Part shown: one piece after another, positions 54,401-62,807 of the stretch | Position numbering within the stretch: the stretch's first letter is position 1 | Layout: each line of letters begins with the position of its first letter | Assembly: GCA_028714735.1 (NCBI GenBank) | Contig: JAQTLU010000006.1 | Coordinates: forward strand, 110,102-174,101 | From: Gallionellaceae bacterium | GTDB lineage: Bacteria > Pseudomonadota > Gammaproteobacteria > Burkholderiales > Thiobacillaceae | DNA: 64,000 nucleotides | Reading direction: 5' to 3' | Translations under genes and position numbers: made by a program | The notes under the pieces: model-generated | Told to the model about the DNA's origin: nothing | Databases searched by the model: none | What the model saw: only the letters and a program-made list of their open reading frames with translations

Positions 54401-56199
54401 GATGCCCCTCCCTGGGCTGGCTCACCCGTGGCCAGGGTCGGGGCATATTCCGCTTCCAGCTTCATGAAGTCCTGGGCCAGCCCGGCGATCCGTTCGCGCA
54501 ATGCCGCCAGGTTGTCGTCGCCGTAGCGCGTCTTCCAGCGCCGCGCCTCGTACATCACCGGCAGTTCCAGCAGGCGCCGCGCCGGCACGCCCAGGTCGAC
54601 CAGCTTGATGCCCTGGCGATGGATCTCCAGCAGCCCGGCCAGCAGGCGGTACTGCTTCTCCGGCGAGGCATAGCTGTCCACTTCGTCGGTGGCCGACTGC
54701 TGCAGCAGCGCCTCCTTGATCAGCTCGGCCGCCTCCAGCGACCAGCGCTGCCCGGAGGACAGGGCATCGACCCCGACCAGGTTGACGATGCGGCGCAATT
54801 CCTCGCTCTCGGACAGCAGTTCCAACGCCCGGGCACGCGCCCCGGCCCAGCCGGGATCGACGTTCGCCGCCCACCACTGGGCGGCCTGGCCGACGTAGCC
54901 GGAGAAACTCTCCAGCCAGTCGATGGCCGGGTAGTGGCGGGCGTCGGCAAGTTCCTTGGAGAGCGCCCAGAAGGTCTGGATGATCTCCTTGGTGTGGCTG
55001 GTCACCGGCTCCGAGAAGTCGCCGCCGGGCGGGCTGACGGCGCCGATCAGGGTGACCGAACCGTGCTCGCCGGACAGGGCCTCGACCCGGCCGGCGCGCT
55101 CGTAGAAGGCCGCCAGGCGCGAACCCAGGTAGGCCGGATAGCCCTCCTCCACCGGCATCTGGCCCAGGCGGCCGGCCACCTCGCGCAGGGCCTCGGCCCA
55201 GCGGCTGGTGGAGTCCGCCACCATGACCACGTCGTAGCCCTGGTCGCGGAAGTATTCGGCGATGGTGATGCCGACGTAGACCGAGGCCTCGCGTGCCACC
55301 ACCGGCATGTTCGAGGTGTTGGCGATCAGCAGGGTGCGCTCCATCAGGGGCCGGCCGGTGCGCGGATCGGTCAGCTTGGGCAGCGACTCCAGGATGTCGG
55401 TCAGCTCGTTGCCGCGCTCGCCGCAGCCGACGTAGATGACGATCTCGGCGTTGCACCAGCGGGCGATCTGGTGCTGCAGCATGGTCTTGCCGGCGCCGAA
55501 CGGGCCGGGGATGGCGGCCTTGCCGCCCTTGAGCAGCGGGTAGAAGGTGTCGAGTATGCGCTGGCCGGTGATCAGCGGCTGCACGGCATGGTCGCGCCGG
55601 CGGAACGGGCGCGGCTGCCGCACCGGCCAGCGGTGGCTGAGGCTGAGCTTGCGGATGCTGCCGTCGCGCATACGGATGCGGGCGATGGTGGCGTCGATGT
55701 CGTAGTCGCCGGCCGGCGCCAGTTCCAGCAACTCGCCCGAGACGTCGGGCGGCACCAGGATGCGGTGGGCGATGCTGGCGGTCTCCTGCACCGAACCGAG
55801 CACGTCGCCGCCATTGAGCACCATCTCGGCCAGGCGGTCGGGCGCCGGGCTGAAGGACCAGCGCCGGTCGCGCGCCAGCGCGGGGATCTGGACACCGCGG
55901 GCGATGCGGTCGCCGGTGGCCAGACGGACCGCCTCCAGCGGCCGCTGCACGCCGTCGAAGATGCCGCCCAAGAGGCCCGGCCCCAGTTCCACCGAGAGCG
56001 GGTGGCCCAGCCCGACCGCCGCCTCGCCCGGGGCCAGGCCGGTGCTGTCCTCGTACAACTGGGCCAGGGCGGTATCGCCGTTGCGGGCGATCACCTCGCC
56101 GACCAGTCCCATGGCGCCGACGCTGACCTGCTCGCCGAGCACCACGGAGGGCAGTTGCAGGCGGACCAGGGGGCCGTTGATTTCCAGAATGCTACCCAT
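54397..56199 (-). CDS. atpA: V/A-type ATPase subunit A (catalytic)
   Basis: This 600-residue catalytic head subunit has the P-loop GPFGAGKT at 232-239 and the catalytic-base region G-C-G-E-R-G-N-E near 256-263. A-D-S-T-S-R-W-A-E-A-L-R-E lies near 325-337. A bulge region of about 90 residues follows the N-terminal barrel, typical of V/A-type A subunits. It hydrolyses or makes ATP. ATG 56199 has a strong GGGAGG upstream. It overlaps subunit E by 8 bases. Confidence 0.97.
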   Translation of the reverse strand: MGSILEINGPLVRLQLPSVVLGEQVSVGAMGLVGEVIARNGDTALAQLYEDSTGLAPGEAAVGLGHPLSVELGPGLLGGIFDGVQRPLEAVRLATGDRIARGVQIPALARDRRWSFSPAPDRLAEMVLNGGDVLGSVQETASIAHRILVPPDVSGELLELAPAGDYDIDATIARIRMRDGSIRKLSLSHRWPVRQPRPFRRRDHAVQPLITGQRILDTFYPLLKGGKAAIPGPFGAGKTMLQHQIARWCNAEIVIYVGCGERGNELTDILESLPKLTDPRTGRPLMERTLLIANTSNMPVVAREASVYVGITIAEYFRDQGYDVVMVADSTSRWAEALREVAGRLGQMPVEEGYPAYLGSRLAAFYERAGRVEALSGEHGSVTLIGAVSPPGGDFSEPVTSHTKEIIQTFWALSKELADARHYPAIDWLESFSGYVGQAAQWWAANVDPGWAGARARALELLSESEELRRIVNLVGVDALSSGQRWSLEAAELIKEALLQQSATDEVDSYASPEKQYRLLAGLLEIHRQGIKLVDLGVPARRLLELPVMYEARRWKTRYGDDNLAALRERIAGLAQDFMKLEAEYAPTLATGEPAQGGAS

Positions 56200-56845
56200 G
56201 CAACCCTCCCAGTTCCGGCGGTCCGGCGAACATGCGGGCCATGATCGCGCCGGCCAGCGCCTCGGACAGGCGCTCCATGCGGGCCTCGAAGGTCTGGTCG
56301 AGGCGGGCACGGTTGTCGGCCAGGCGCAGGGAGATGCCGCCCAGGCTGTCGCGGCCGTGCCCGGCCAGTTCGATCCGCCGTTCCGGCGCAGCCCGCCGGC
56401 ACAGTTCGGCCCAGGCCGGGCCGAGCAGGTTGAGGTCGGCGCTGTTGACCTCCGCCACCAGTTCGCCTGGCGGCAGGCTGCGCGCCGCGGCCGCGACGTA
56501 GTCCGCCAGCACGGCGAGGTAGCGCTCCCGGTCCTGCACCAGGTCGACCAGGGCCAGGCGGACGTTGCTCAGCGCCGCCTGGGTCAAGGCCCAGCGCAGC
56601 CGGTCCAGCTCGGCGGTGAGCCGGCCCTCCGCCGCCTGCACCCGGCGCCGGACCAGCCGATCCGCCTCGGCCCGCGCCGCCTGCCGCTCGTGCGCCTCGG
56701 CCTGGGCGATGTGCTCGATCGACTCCTTGACGATGCGGTCGCGGGTCGCCTCGGCGTTCTGCAGCCGCTCGCGGGCCAGGCTGTCGGCCTGGTCGAGGAG
56801 CGCCTTTTCCAGTTGGCTGATCTGGCTGTCGTCAGCGGAGGTCAT
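56192..56845 (-). CDS. atpE: V/A-type ATPase subunit E (peripheral stalk)
   Basis: This 217-residue protein has a long charged N-terminal helix (about 1-95), rich in Ala, Glu, Arg and Gln and likely coiled coil. A compact C-terminal domain that caps the head follows. It pairs with the 105-residue stalk protein encoded first in the operon. ATG 56845 overlaps the subunit F stop (ATGA). Confidence 0.85.
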   Translation of the reverse strand: MTSADDSQISQLEKALLDQADSLARERLQNAEATRDRIVKESIEHIAQAEAHERQAARAEADRLVRRRVQAAEGRLTAELDRLRWALTQAALSNVRLALVDLVQDRERYLAVLADYVAAAARSLPPGELVAEVNSADLNLLGPAWAELCRRAAPERRIELAGHGRDSLGGISLRLADNRARLDQTFEARMERLSEALAGAIMARMFAGPPELGGLHG

Positions 56846-57174
56846 GCTTCCCCACCCAATACCGAGCGCACCACCGCGTCCACCGCCGGGGCATAGGCCG
56901 CCGGCGCCGACAAGGGCGGCAGCTCGGTCACCACGATGCGGCCGCCTTCGTTGCGCAATCGCCTCAGCCATTCCCCCTCGCCGCGGGCCAGGTCCGCCTC
57001 GAGCAGGACCAGGGCGGCATCGCCCGAGGCCCATAGCTCAGCCAGGACGGCCTCCACCCGGGCCGGGTCGGCATCCGGGTAGACCTCGGCGCCGATCAGG
57101 CTGAAGCCCTCGGCCAGGCCGGCGCTGCCGAGCACCACCAGACGGGAGGGAGAAGTCGTGGCTAAGGAGGTCAT
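56842..57174 (-). CDS. atpF: V/A-type ATPase subunit F
   Basis: This 110-residue small alpha/beta protein attaches to the central stalk. Visible features are L-V-V-L-G-S-A-G-L-A-E-G-F near 12-24 and A-L-V-L-L-E near 54-59, matching the N-terminal beta-alpha pattern of subunit F. ATG 57174 was preferred to TTG 57198. Neither has a clear Shine-Dalgarno, and a heptamer repeat sits in the leader. It overlaps subunit E by 4 bases. Confidence 0.8.
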   Translation of the reverse strand: MTSLATTSPSRLVVLGSAGLAEGFSLIGAEVYPDADPARVEAVLAELWASGDAALVLLEADLARGEGEWLRRLRNEGGRIVVTELPPLSAPAAYAPAVDAVVRSVLGGEA

Positions 57175-57183
57175 TTGTTGGCG

Positions 57184-57204
57184 GTCAGCAGTCAGCAATC
57201 AGCA
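57184..57204. repeat. Three tandem heptamers upstream of the subunit F gene
   Basis: GTCAGCA, GTCAGCA, ATCAGCA run head to tail at 57184-57204 in the 57-base gap between the subunit K and F genes. This is a likely slippage tract that could alter the spacing or the strength of translation. Confidence 0.75.
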
Positions 57205-57231
57205 AAGCACCGGGGTCGCTGAAAGCGCCCA

Positions 57232-57663
57232 TCACAACTTGCCCAGCATCAGGATGGACATCACCAGGCCGTAGATGGCGATCCCTTCCGCCAGGCCCAG
57301 GTAGACCAGGGTGCGGCCGAACATCTCGGGTTTCTCGGCGATCACCGCCAGGGCCGCCGAACCGACCGGCCCCAGCGCCATGGCCGCGGCGATGGCGGCC
57401 AGTCCGGTCGGCAGGCCGATGCCGAGCAGGGCCAGGCCGTGGCCGAGGCTGATCTCACGCACCGGCGCCGCGACCTCCTGGGCCATCACCTGCTCGACGC
57501 CGAGGAACAGCAGGCCGGCCAGGGCGAGGGCGAACACCAGCAGATTGGCCAGCACGCCGTTCTTCAGCCAGGGCGGCGGCGCCTTGTGGCCCAGTTCCAG
57601 GTATGCGCCCATGGCGATCAGGCCCACCACGCACAGGCCCATCAGGGCAGCCAGTATGCTCAT
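57232..57663 (-). CDS. atpK: V/A-type ATPase proteolipid subunit K
   Basis: This 143-residue membrane protein has four predicted helices (about 3-23, 37-60, 73-98, 115-138) and forms the rotor ring. The ion-carrying carboxylate is Glu126 in GLAEGIAIYG of helix 4. Helix 3 has G-L-P-T-G near 83-87 but no Gln of the kind seen in sodium-binding rings, so proton use seems somewhat more likely; this is inference. The first hairpin lacks a matching conserved site except Glu57. A strong AGGAG precedes ATG 57663. It overlaps subunit I (ATGA). Confidence 0.92.
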   Translation of the reverse strand: MSILAALMGLCVVGLIAMGAYLELGHKAPPPWLKNGVLANLLVFALALAGLLFLGVEQVMAQEVAAPVREISLGHGLALLGIGLPTGLAAIAAAMALGPVGSAALAVIAEKPEMFGRTLVYLGLAEGIAIYGLVMSILMLGKL

Positions 57664-59561
57664 GCTCCACTCCTTTTTTCCTGCAATACCAATTTCAAAG
57701 GCCGGAACTCCACGCCGTCGCCGGCGAAGAAACGGGAAAATCCCTCGTAATACATCAGCCGCAAGGCCTGGATGGCCACGATGCCGCCCTCCAGGACGAT
57801 GATCACGATATTGCCGAGCACCACTGCGACGCCATGGCCCATGGTATCGAGTCCGGTGGCGATGGTGAACACTGCCAGGGTCAGGGCCACGTGGTTCAGG
57901 CTGAAGGCGGCCACGCGCAGGAAGGACAGGGTATTGGCGAACAGGTTGATCGCCGTCTCCAGGCTCTCGACCAGGGCGACCACCAGCCGCTCGCCGACCG
58001 GGCCGCTGGCTTCCCGCCCGGCCCAGGTCGCCATCGCGATCAGGGCCAGTCCGGCGGTAACGGCGCTCAGGACACCGGCGCCCTCGCCAGCCAGCAAGCC
58101 ACTCAGGCCGGCGATGGCGGCCAGGTAGAAGACCAGGCCGGCCAGGCCGTCGCCGGCCAGGAAGGCATGGCCCGGACGCTTTGCGCTCAGGCGATTGTAG
58201 ATGTTGATCAGCAGGGTGACCGAGATGAAGCCCGCGCCGAAGGCCACGGCCAGCCAGAGCATGCGGGTGGGGTCGTGCATGGGCGACTGCCAGACCGGCG
58301 CGATCAGCGCCTCGTAGCCGAACACGCTGCCGTAGAGCAGGCCGAAGCCGATCGAGGCCAGGCCGGCCGCGGCGCCGACCCAGCGCAGCCAGGCCAGGCG
58401 GCCGTGCAGGAGCATTGCTCCCACCAGCAGCACGGCGCCATGGCCGACGTCGCCGAACATGGCCCCGAACAGCAGGACATAGCCGAAGGCAAACAGCAAG
58501 GCGGGGTCGAACTCGCCGTAACGCGGCACGCCATAGCTCTTCACCAGGCCGGTGAACGGCCGCAGCCAGGCCGGATAGGTCAGCAGAGAAGGCACCTTGC
58601 CGGTGTCCTCCGGACCCGGCGCGTGGGTCACCAGCAGGTAGCGGCCATGGAAACGCTCCGCCAGCGCCTCCTTCAGCGCACCGGCTGCGCCCTCCGGTAC
58701 CCAGCCGGAAAACACCGCCAACTGGCCCTTGCCGGAGAGGCCGAGCAGGCTGGATTCCGCCAGCGGCCGGGCCAGGGTCAGCAGCACCGCGGCCTGGCGC
58801 AGCCAGAGGGCATGCTGCTGCCAATGCTGCTGGCGCAGTTCGCAGTGATCCGCGACCATGGCCTCCAGACGGCCGTGTTCCGATTCGAGATAGCGTGCCG
58901 CCACCGACGGGTCGGTGCGCAGTTCCGGCGGCACCGGCAGGTCGCGCCAGCCGGCCTGGGTGAGCAGGCCGCCGAGCCGGTTCGCCGCCTGGCCGTCCTC
59001 CGAACGCGGGCCGGCGACCACCACGAAGGCCTGGTCGCCGGCGCGGTCGAACACCGTCAGCAGATAGCCGGCCACCGACAAGGCATCGCCCAGGCGCTTG
59101 AGGTTGCCGGCCGGGATCTGGCCCAGCCGGGTATCCAGCAGGCCGTCCCGGCGCAGCAGGCGGGCCGGGTCGACGGCCAGGGTGGAGAGGCGGGCATAGG
59201 TCTCGCGCAGCATGGCCAGGCGCTCCTTTTCCTCGGCCATGCGGGTTTCCTGCTCATGGCAGCCGGAACAGGCCTGCCAGATCTCCTGCAGGCGATGGTT
59301 GATGCCGGCCAGTTCGCGTTCGTTCGGCGCGATGGCGTCGTCCGGGATCGGCGCCGCGTCATGGTGACCGCAATATTCCATGATCTTGTCCAGGCGGGCC
59401 GCGGCCTCCAGATACAGCTCGCGGTAATGCTCGCCGCTGGCGACGCCCGCCTTGCCGGCCGGGCCGAAGCCGCCGTGCCGGGCCAGCAGCAGGGCCATCT
59501 CCTGGGTCTCGCTGGCGAGGCACAGCAGCTCGACCTTGAGCATGGGCTTGGCCTTGAACAT
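57660..59561 (-). CDS. atpI: V/A-type ATPase subunit I (membrane stator)
   Basis: This 633-residue protein has an N-terminal cytoplasmic coiled-coil half (about 1-330) and a C-terminal half with seven or eight membrane helices. It forms the ion half-channels. The membrane part begins after Y-G-V-P-R-Y-G-E-F-D-P near 345-355 and includes F-G-A-M-F-G-D-V-G-H-G near 369-379. N-T-L-S-F-L-R-V-A-A-F lies near 553-563. ATG 59561 gives M-F-K-A-K-P-M-L-K-V-E, with ATG 59543 as an alternative. The region just upstream is the palindromic element at 59564-59831. Its end leaves the start as TAATG with no normal Shine-Dalgarno. Confidence 0.93.
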   Translation of the reverse strand: MFKAKPMLKVELLCLASETQEMALLLARHGGFGPAGKAGVASGEHYRELYLEAAARLDKIMEYCGHHDAAPIPDDAIAPNERELAGINHRLQEIWQACSGCHEQETRMAEEKERLAMLRETYARLSTLAVDPARLLRRDGLLDTRLGQIPAGNLKRLGDALSVAGYLLTVFDRAGDQAFVVVAGPRSEDGQAANRLGGLLTQAGWRDLPVPPELRTDPSVAARYLESEHGRLEAMVADHCELRQQHWQQHALWLRQAAVLLTLARPLAESSLLGLSGKGQLAVFSGWVPEGAAGALKEALAERFHGRYLLVTHAPGPEDTGKVPSLLTYPAWLRPFTGLVKSYGVPRYGEFDPALLFAFGYVLLFGAMFGDVGHGAVLLVGAMLLHGRLAWLRWVGAAAGLASIGFGLLYGSVFGYEALIAPVWQSPMHDPTRMLWLAVAFGAGFISVTLLINIYNRLSAKRPGHAFLAGDGLAGLVFYLAAIAGLSGLLAGEGAGVLSAVTAGLALIAMATWAGREASGPVGERLVVALVESLETAINLFANTLSFLRVAAFSLNHVALTLAVFTIATGLDTMGHGVAVVLGNIVIIVLEGGIVAIQALRLMYYEGFSRFFAGDGVEFRPLKLVLQEKRSGA

Positions 59562-59827
59562 TAGGGCATGCTCGTACTGATTTCGCGCATGCGACGGGGG
59601 CGATTTGGGATGCAGCCCACGAAGCAAGACGTGAAGTTGTGCCACCCACAACGAGCGGCTTGCGACACCGGGATGCGCCCAAAGCGCCCCCGTCCCGAAG
59701 GGTTGCAGCGAGAAATGCGCGTCTGCGGCGTTGCGTGGCTTGCGAATGGAACAACCATTCGCCGCGCCACGCGCCTTGCATCCATCGCATTCTCGCAGCA
59801 ACGCATGTGTGAAATCAGTACGAGCAT
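59561..59827 (-). CDS. Possible 88-codon open frame spanning the palindromic element
   Basis: ATG 59827 lies 4 bases after the subunit C stop. The frame stays open through the entire inserted element and ends at TAA 59561-59563, which overlaps the subunit I start as TAATG. The predicted product (begins M-L-V-L-I-S-H-M-R, ends I-S-T-S-M-P) resembles no known family and is rich in Arg and Cys. It may have value only as a translated bridge that keeps ribosomes moving to the next gene. Coding status is uncertain. Confidence 0.25.
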   Translation of the reverse strand: MLVLISHMRCCENAMDARRVARRMVVPFASHATPQTRISRCNPSGRGRFGRIPVSQAARCGWHNFTSCFVGCIPNRPRRMREISTSMP

Positions 59828-59831
59828 GCCC
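59564..59831. mobile_element. 268-bp MITE-like palindromic element inserted in the V/A-ATPase operon
   Basis: Terminal inverted repeats of 30 bases (59564-59593 and 59802-59831) match at 28 positions and begin GGGCATGCTCGTACTGATTT when read inward. The element is flanked by the direct repeat TTA (59561-59563 and 59832-59834), a 3-base target duplication. Inside lie two large foldbacks (59594-59693 and 59702-59802). There is no transposase gene, so it would need one in trans. The TTA duplication matches the T-N-A rule of some IS5-group elements, but the family is not proven. Removing it restores TAATG between subunit C and subunit I. Confidence 0.85.
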
Positions 59832-60842
59832 TTACACCCCCGCCGCCAGGCGGATGTCGCCGGTCGGCAGCCCCAGCCGACGGCCGCGCAGGATGCCGCG
59901 CAGGTCGCGCAGGCCGCTCTCGCGCAGGATCAGGTAGGCCAGTGCGCGCGCCAGCGGATGGCCGTCGCGGTCGAGCAGTGTGCCGGCATGGTCCATGGCC
60001 ACGCGTTCGAGGCGGGCGGAAACCTCCGGGATGGCAGCCGCCCCGACCAGCGGCCGGGCCAGCGCCTCGGGCAGGCCGGCCAGCACCGCCGCAAGGTCGT
60101 CGTGGCCGACCAGCGTGCGCAGCAGGGAAGGCACCAGGCGATAGCCCGGCGTCAGCAGCAGGTAATAGACCTGGGCCGGCGGCAGGCCGTAGTTGAACCG
60201 GTAGCGCAGCAGCCAGACCAGGTTGAGACGGTCGATCAGGTCGGCCATCAGGCGGCCGAAGCCCGGCCCCGCTTCCGGCTCGATGGCGCGCGCCCGGCGG
60301 ATCAGGCCATCGTAGTAGGCGCGGTCCAGGGTGGCGTCGAGGATGAAGGGATCATGGCTCTCCTCGAAGGCCTGGCGGGCGTTGCGGACGATCTCGGCAT
60401 AGGTCGTGCGTTCCAGCCGGCGCATCAGTTCGGCGACATCCTCGGCGCGCATCAGGGCGTCGGCATCCAGATGGGTGAAATAGCCCAGGTCGAGCAGGCG
60501 GGCGGCGGTGGCCGAGGCACTCTCGCCAGCCATCTTGGCGCGGATCAGCGACTTGACGTTGGACACCTCGAAGCGGCCGATCCAGTAAAGCAGGAACTGG
60601 CGCGCCGCGCCGGTCAGCGGACGCAGCAGGATGCGCGTCTCCTCCAGCAGGATGGCGACGATGCGCGCCTCCAGCGAGCGCGGGTCGTCGTCCGCATAGC
60701 CGCCCGCCAACTGCCTGAGACCGCGCCGTTCGAGCAGGCCCGGCAAGGCCGCGTCGGAGACGTCGATCAGCTCGGACACCTGGGCCTCCGGCCACAGGCG
60801 CGACTTGAACAGGCTGACCCGGGTGTTGAGATAGACGTGCAT
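59832..60842 (-). CDS. atpC: V/A-type ATPase subunit C
   Basis: This 336-residue helical subunit links the rotor shaft to the proteolipid ring (d/C-type). It contains Y-L-N-T-R-V-S near 4-10, a Y-F-T-H-L-D segment near 120, and K-S-L-I-R-A-K near 100-106. Its stop TAA (59832-59834) lies exactly at the junction with the palindromic element. The start ATG 60842 is 10 bases after the preceding stalk-subunit gene. Its place before subunit I is not the usual order. Confidence 0.85.
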   Translation of the reverse strand: MHVYLNTRVSLFKSRLWPEAQVSELIDVSDAALPGLLERRGLRQLAGGYADDDPRSLEARIVAILLEETRILLRPLTGAARQFLLYWIGRFEVSNVKSLIRAKMAGESASATAARLLDLGYFTHLDADALMRAEDVAELMRRLERTTYAEIVRNARQAFEESHDPFILDATLDRAYYDGLIRRARAIEPEAGPGFGRLMADLIDRLNLVWLLRYRFNYGLPPAQVYYLLLTPGYRLVPSLLRTLVGHDDLAAVLAGLPEALARPLVGAAAIPEVSARLERVAMDHAGTLLDRDGHPLARALAYLILRESGLRDLRGILRGRRLGLPTGDIRLAAGV

Positions 60843-60851
60843 GGTCGGGGG

Positions 60852-61169
60852 CTAGGCCTCCGGATCGAGGAGCAAGGCCAGGGCGGCCCGGGTCGCCTCG
60901 TCCTCGTTGTGGTCGGCCTGGTCGCGCAGGACGCGCTGGCGCGCCTCGAACTTGCGGGTCAGGTCGGCCACCAGCTGGTTGGCCCGGTCCTCCGCCTCCT
61001 GCATGAGCGGCTGGCGCCGGCGCGCCGACTCGCTCTGAAACCGGGTCTCGGCCTGGCGGGCCTCGGCCATGGCCGCCTGGACGATGCCTTCGCGTTCGAC
61101 CTCGGCCGCCTCGATGATGGCCTCGGCGCGGGTCTCGGTTTCCAGCAGCCTTTTCAGCACGTCTTCCAT
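60852..61169 (-). CDS. atpH: V/A-type ATPase peripheral stalk subunit (G/H-like)
   Basis: This 105-residue, almost wholly charged helix (Ala, Glu, Arg, Gln rich) is the first gene of the operon. Length, composition and position match the small peripheral-stalk subunit called G or H that pairs with subunit E. ATG 61169 is preceded by GGAAGG. The 174-base region to the divergent HtrA gene (61170-61343) must hold the operon promoter, but no strong box pair was identified. Confidence 0.8.
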   Translation of the reverse strand: MEDVLKRLLETETRAEAIIEAAEVEREGIVQAAMAEARQAETRFQSESARRRQPLMQEAEDRANQLVADLTRKFEARQRVLRDQADHNEDEATRAALALLLDPEA

Positions 61170-61343
61170 GACCGACCTTCCAGACAGGGTTATCCGAACT
61201 ATAGATGGCTGCGGGGTGGTGCGGCTATACCGGCAGGCTACGATGTGGGTGAGAGACCACACCGTGCCGGCCGGGCTGTGTATCCTGTCAGTCCACTTGC
61301 GTCATGACAACGCGCCGCCCATTGGGCTTACTGGAGAAAACGC

Positions 61344-62759
61344 ATGCTCGATAACATTCAGCGGATCGGCCTTGTTCTCGGCCTGGCCTGGGCGGGCCTG
61401 GCGGGCGCGGCGGATCCCGCGCCCCCCGGTGCCGAAGCGGCCACCACCCAGCACGTCCATGCCCTGCCTGATTTCTCCGCCCTGGTGCGGCGCCAGGGTC
61501 CCGCCGTGGTCAACGTGCGGGTGTACCGGAGCAAACCGGAGGAACCGACCGAAGGTCATGAACCGCCGCGCAAGCAGCCGCTGCAACCGCAACGCGAATC
61601 GGGCCTCGGCTCGGGTTTCGTGGTCGCCCCCAACGGCGTCATCCTGACCAACCGGCATGTGGTGGCCGGCGCCGAGAAGATCACGGTCCGGTTCGCCGAC
61701 AAGCGCGAATTGCCGGCCACCATAGTCGGCGTGGACCCGCTGACCGATGTCGCCGTGCTCAAGGTGGAGGCGGAGAACCTGGCCACCGTCAGCCTGGGCG
61801 ATTCCTCCCAGCTCCAGGTCGGCCAGTGGGTATTGGCCATCGGCGCCCCCCTGGGCCTGGAGCGCACGGCGACCCAGGGCATCATCAGCGCCCTGGGGCG
61901 GGCCCTGCCCAACGACAGCTACGTGCCCTTCATCCAGACCGACGTGCCGATCAATCCGGGCAATTCCGGCGGCCCGCTGTTCGACCTGGCGGGGCGCGTG
62001 GTGGGCATCAACTCCCAGATCGTCAGCAACAGCGGCGGCTACATGGGCCTGTCGTTCGCCATCCCCATCAATACCGCCGTGGCGGTGGCCAAGCAGATAC
62101 TCGCGCAAGGCCATGCCACCCACGGCTGGCTGGGCGTCAGCACCCAGGAACTGACCCTGGAACTGGCCCAGGCCTATGGCCTGGAAGCGCCGCGCGGGGC
62201 GCTGATCACCGAGGTCAGGCCCGAGGGCCCAGCGGAACGGGCCGGCCTGCAATTGGGCGACATCATCCTGGCCCTGGACGACGTTGCCGTCACCGACAGC
62301 GCGGACCTGCCGCCCATCATCGGCGCCAGCCAGCCCGGCACCGTGCATCTGCTGACCGTGCTGAGGGATGGCAAGGTGGAGCGGCTGCAGGCGAAGGTGG
62401 GCGAACTGGGCCAGGGCGTCGACGCCGGCAAGCGGTCTACGCCCCTGCTCGCGGTCGAACGGCTGGGCCTGAAGGTGTCCGATCTGGATGCGGCCACCCG
62501 GCAGGTACTGGCCCTGCATGGCGGCGTCCTGGTGGAAGAGGCGGCACCCGGTCCCGCCGCAACCGCCGGGATACAGGCGGGCGACATCCTGCTGAAACTG
62601 GGTCGGGCCCAGGTCGACAACGCGGCCAAACTGCTGGAACTGGCCGCCCAGTTGCCCAGCGATCGACCCGTTCCGCTACTGGTCAAACGCCAGGACAACA
62701 CCTCGTTCGTCACCCTCACCCTGCCGAAGGCCGAACCGGTCGCCGGCACAGCGAAATAA
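61344..62759 (+). CDS. DegP/HtrA-type periplasmic serine protease with two PDZ domains
   Basis: This 471-residue product has a signal peptide (about 1-22), a trypsin-like domain (about 45-240) and two PDZ domains (about 255-350 and 370-465). The catalytic triad is complete: His105 (TNRHVV), Asp135 (LTDVAV) and Ser208 (GNSGGP). It degrades or refolds misfolded envelope proteins. GGAG lies 7 bases before ATG 61344. It converges with the metacaspase gene, 48 bases apart. Confidence 0.95.
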   Translation: MLDNIQRIGLVLGLAWAGLAGAADPAPPGAEAATTQHVHALPDFSALVRRQGPAVVNVRVYRSKPEEPTEGHEPPRKQPLQPQRESGLGSGFVVAPNGVILTNRHVVAGAEKITVRFADKRELPATIVGVDPLTDVAVLKVEAENLATVSLGDSSQLQVGQWVLAIGAPLGLERTATQGIISALGRALPNDSYVPFIQTDVPINPGNSGGPLFDLAGRVVGINSQIVSNSGGYMGLSFAIPINTAVAVAKQILAQGHATHGWLGVSTQELTLELAQAYGLEAPRGALITEVRPEGPAERAGLQLGDIILALDDVAVTDSADLPPIIGASQPGTVHLLTVLRDGKVERLQAKVGELGQGVDAGKRSTPLLAVERLGLKVSDLDAATRQVLALHGGVLVEEAAPGPAATAGIQAGDILLKLGRAQVDNAAKLLELAAQLPSDRPVPLLVKRQDNTSFVTLTLPKAEPVAGTAK

Positions 62760-62807
62760 ACAAGAGGCCGTTGCCGGCCCCCGTTCAAGCCGCGCCGGGC
62801 AGGAGCG

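Noticed and set aside
59568..61307. Long plus-strand open frame running from the palindromic element into the subunit C gene
   Set aside because: It is antisense to the subunit C and stalk genes and has no recognisable domains. The open start reflects the symmetry of the element.
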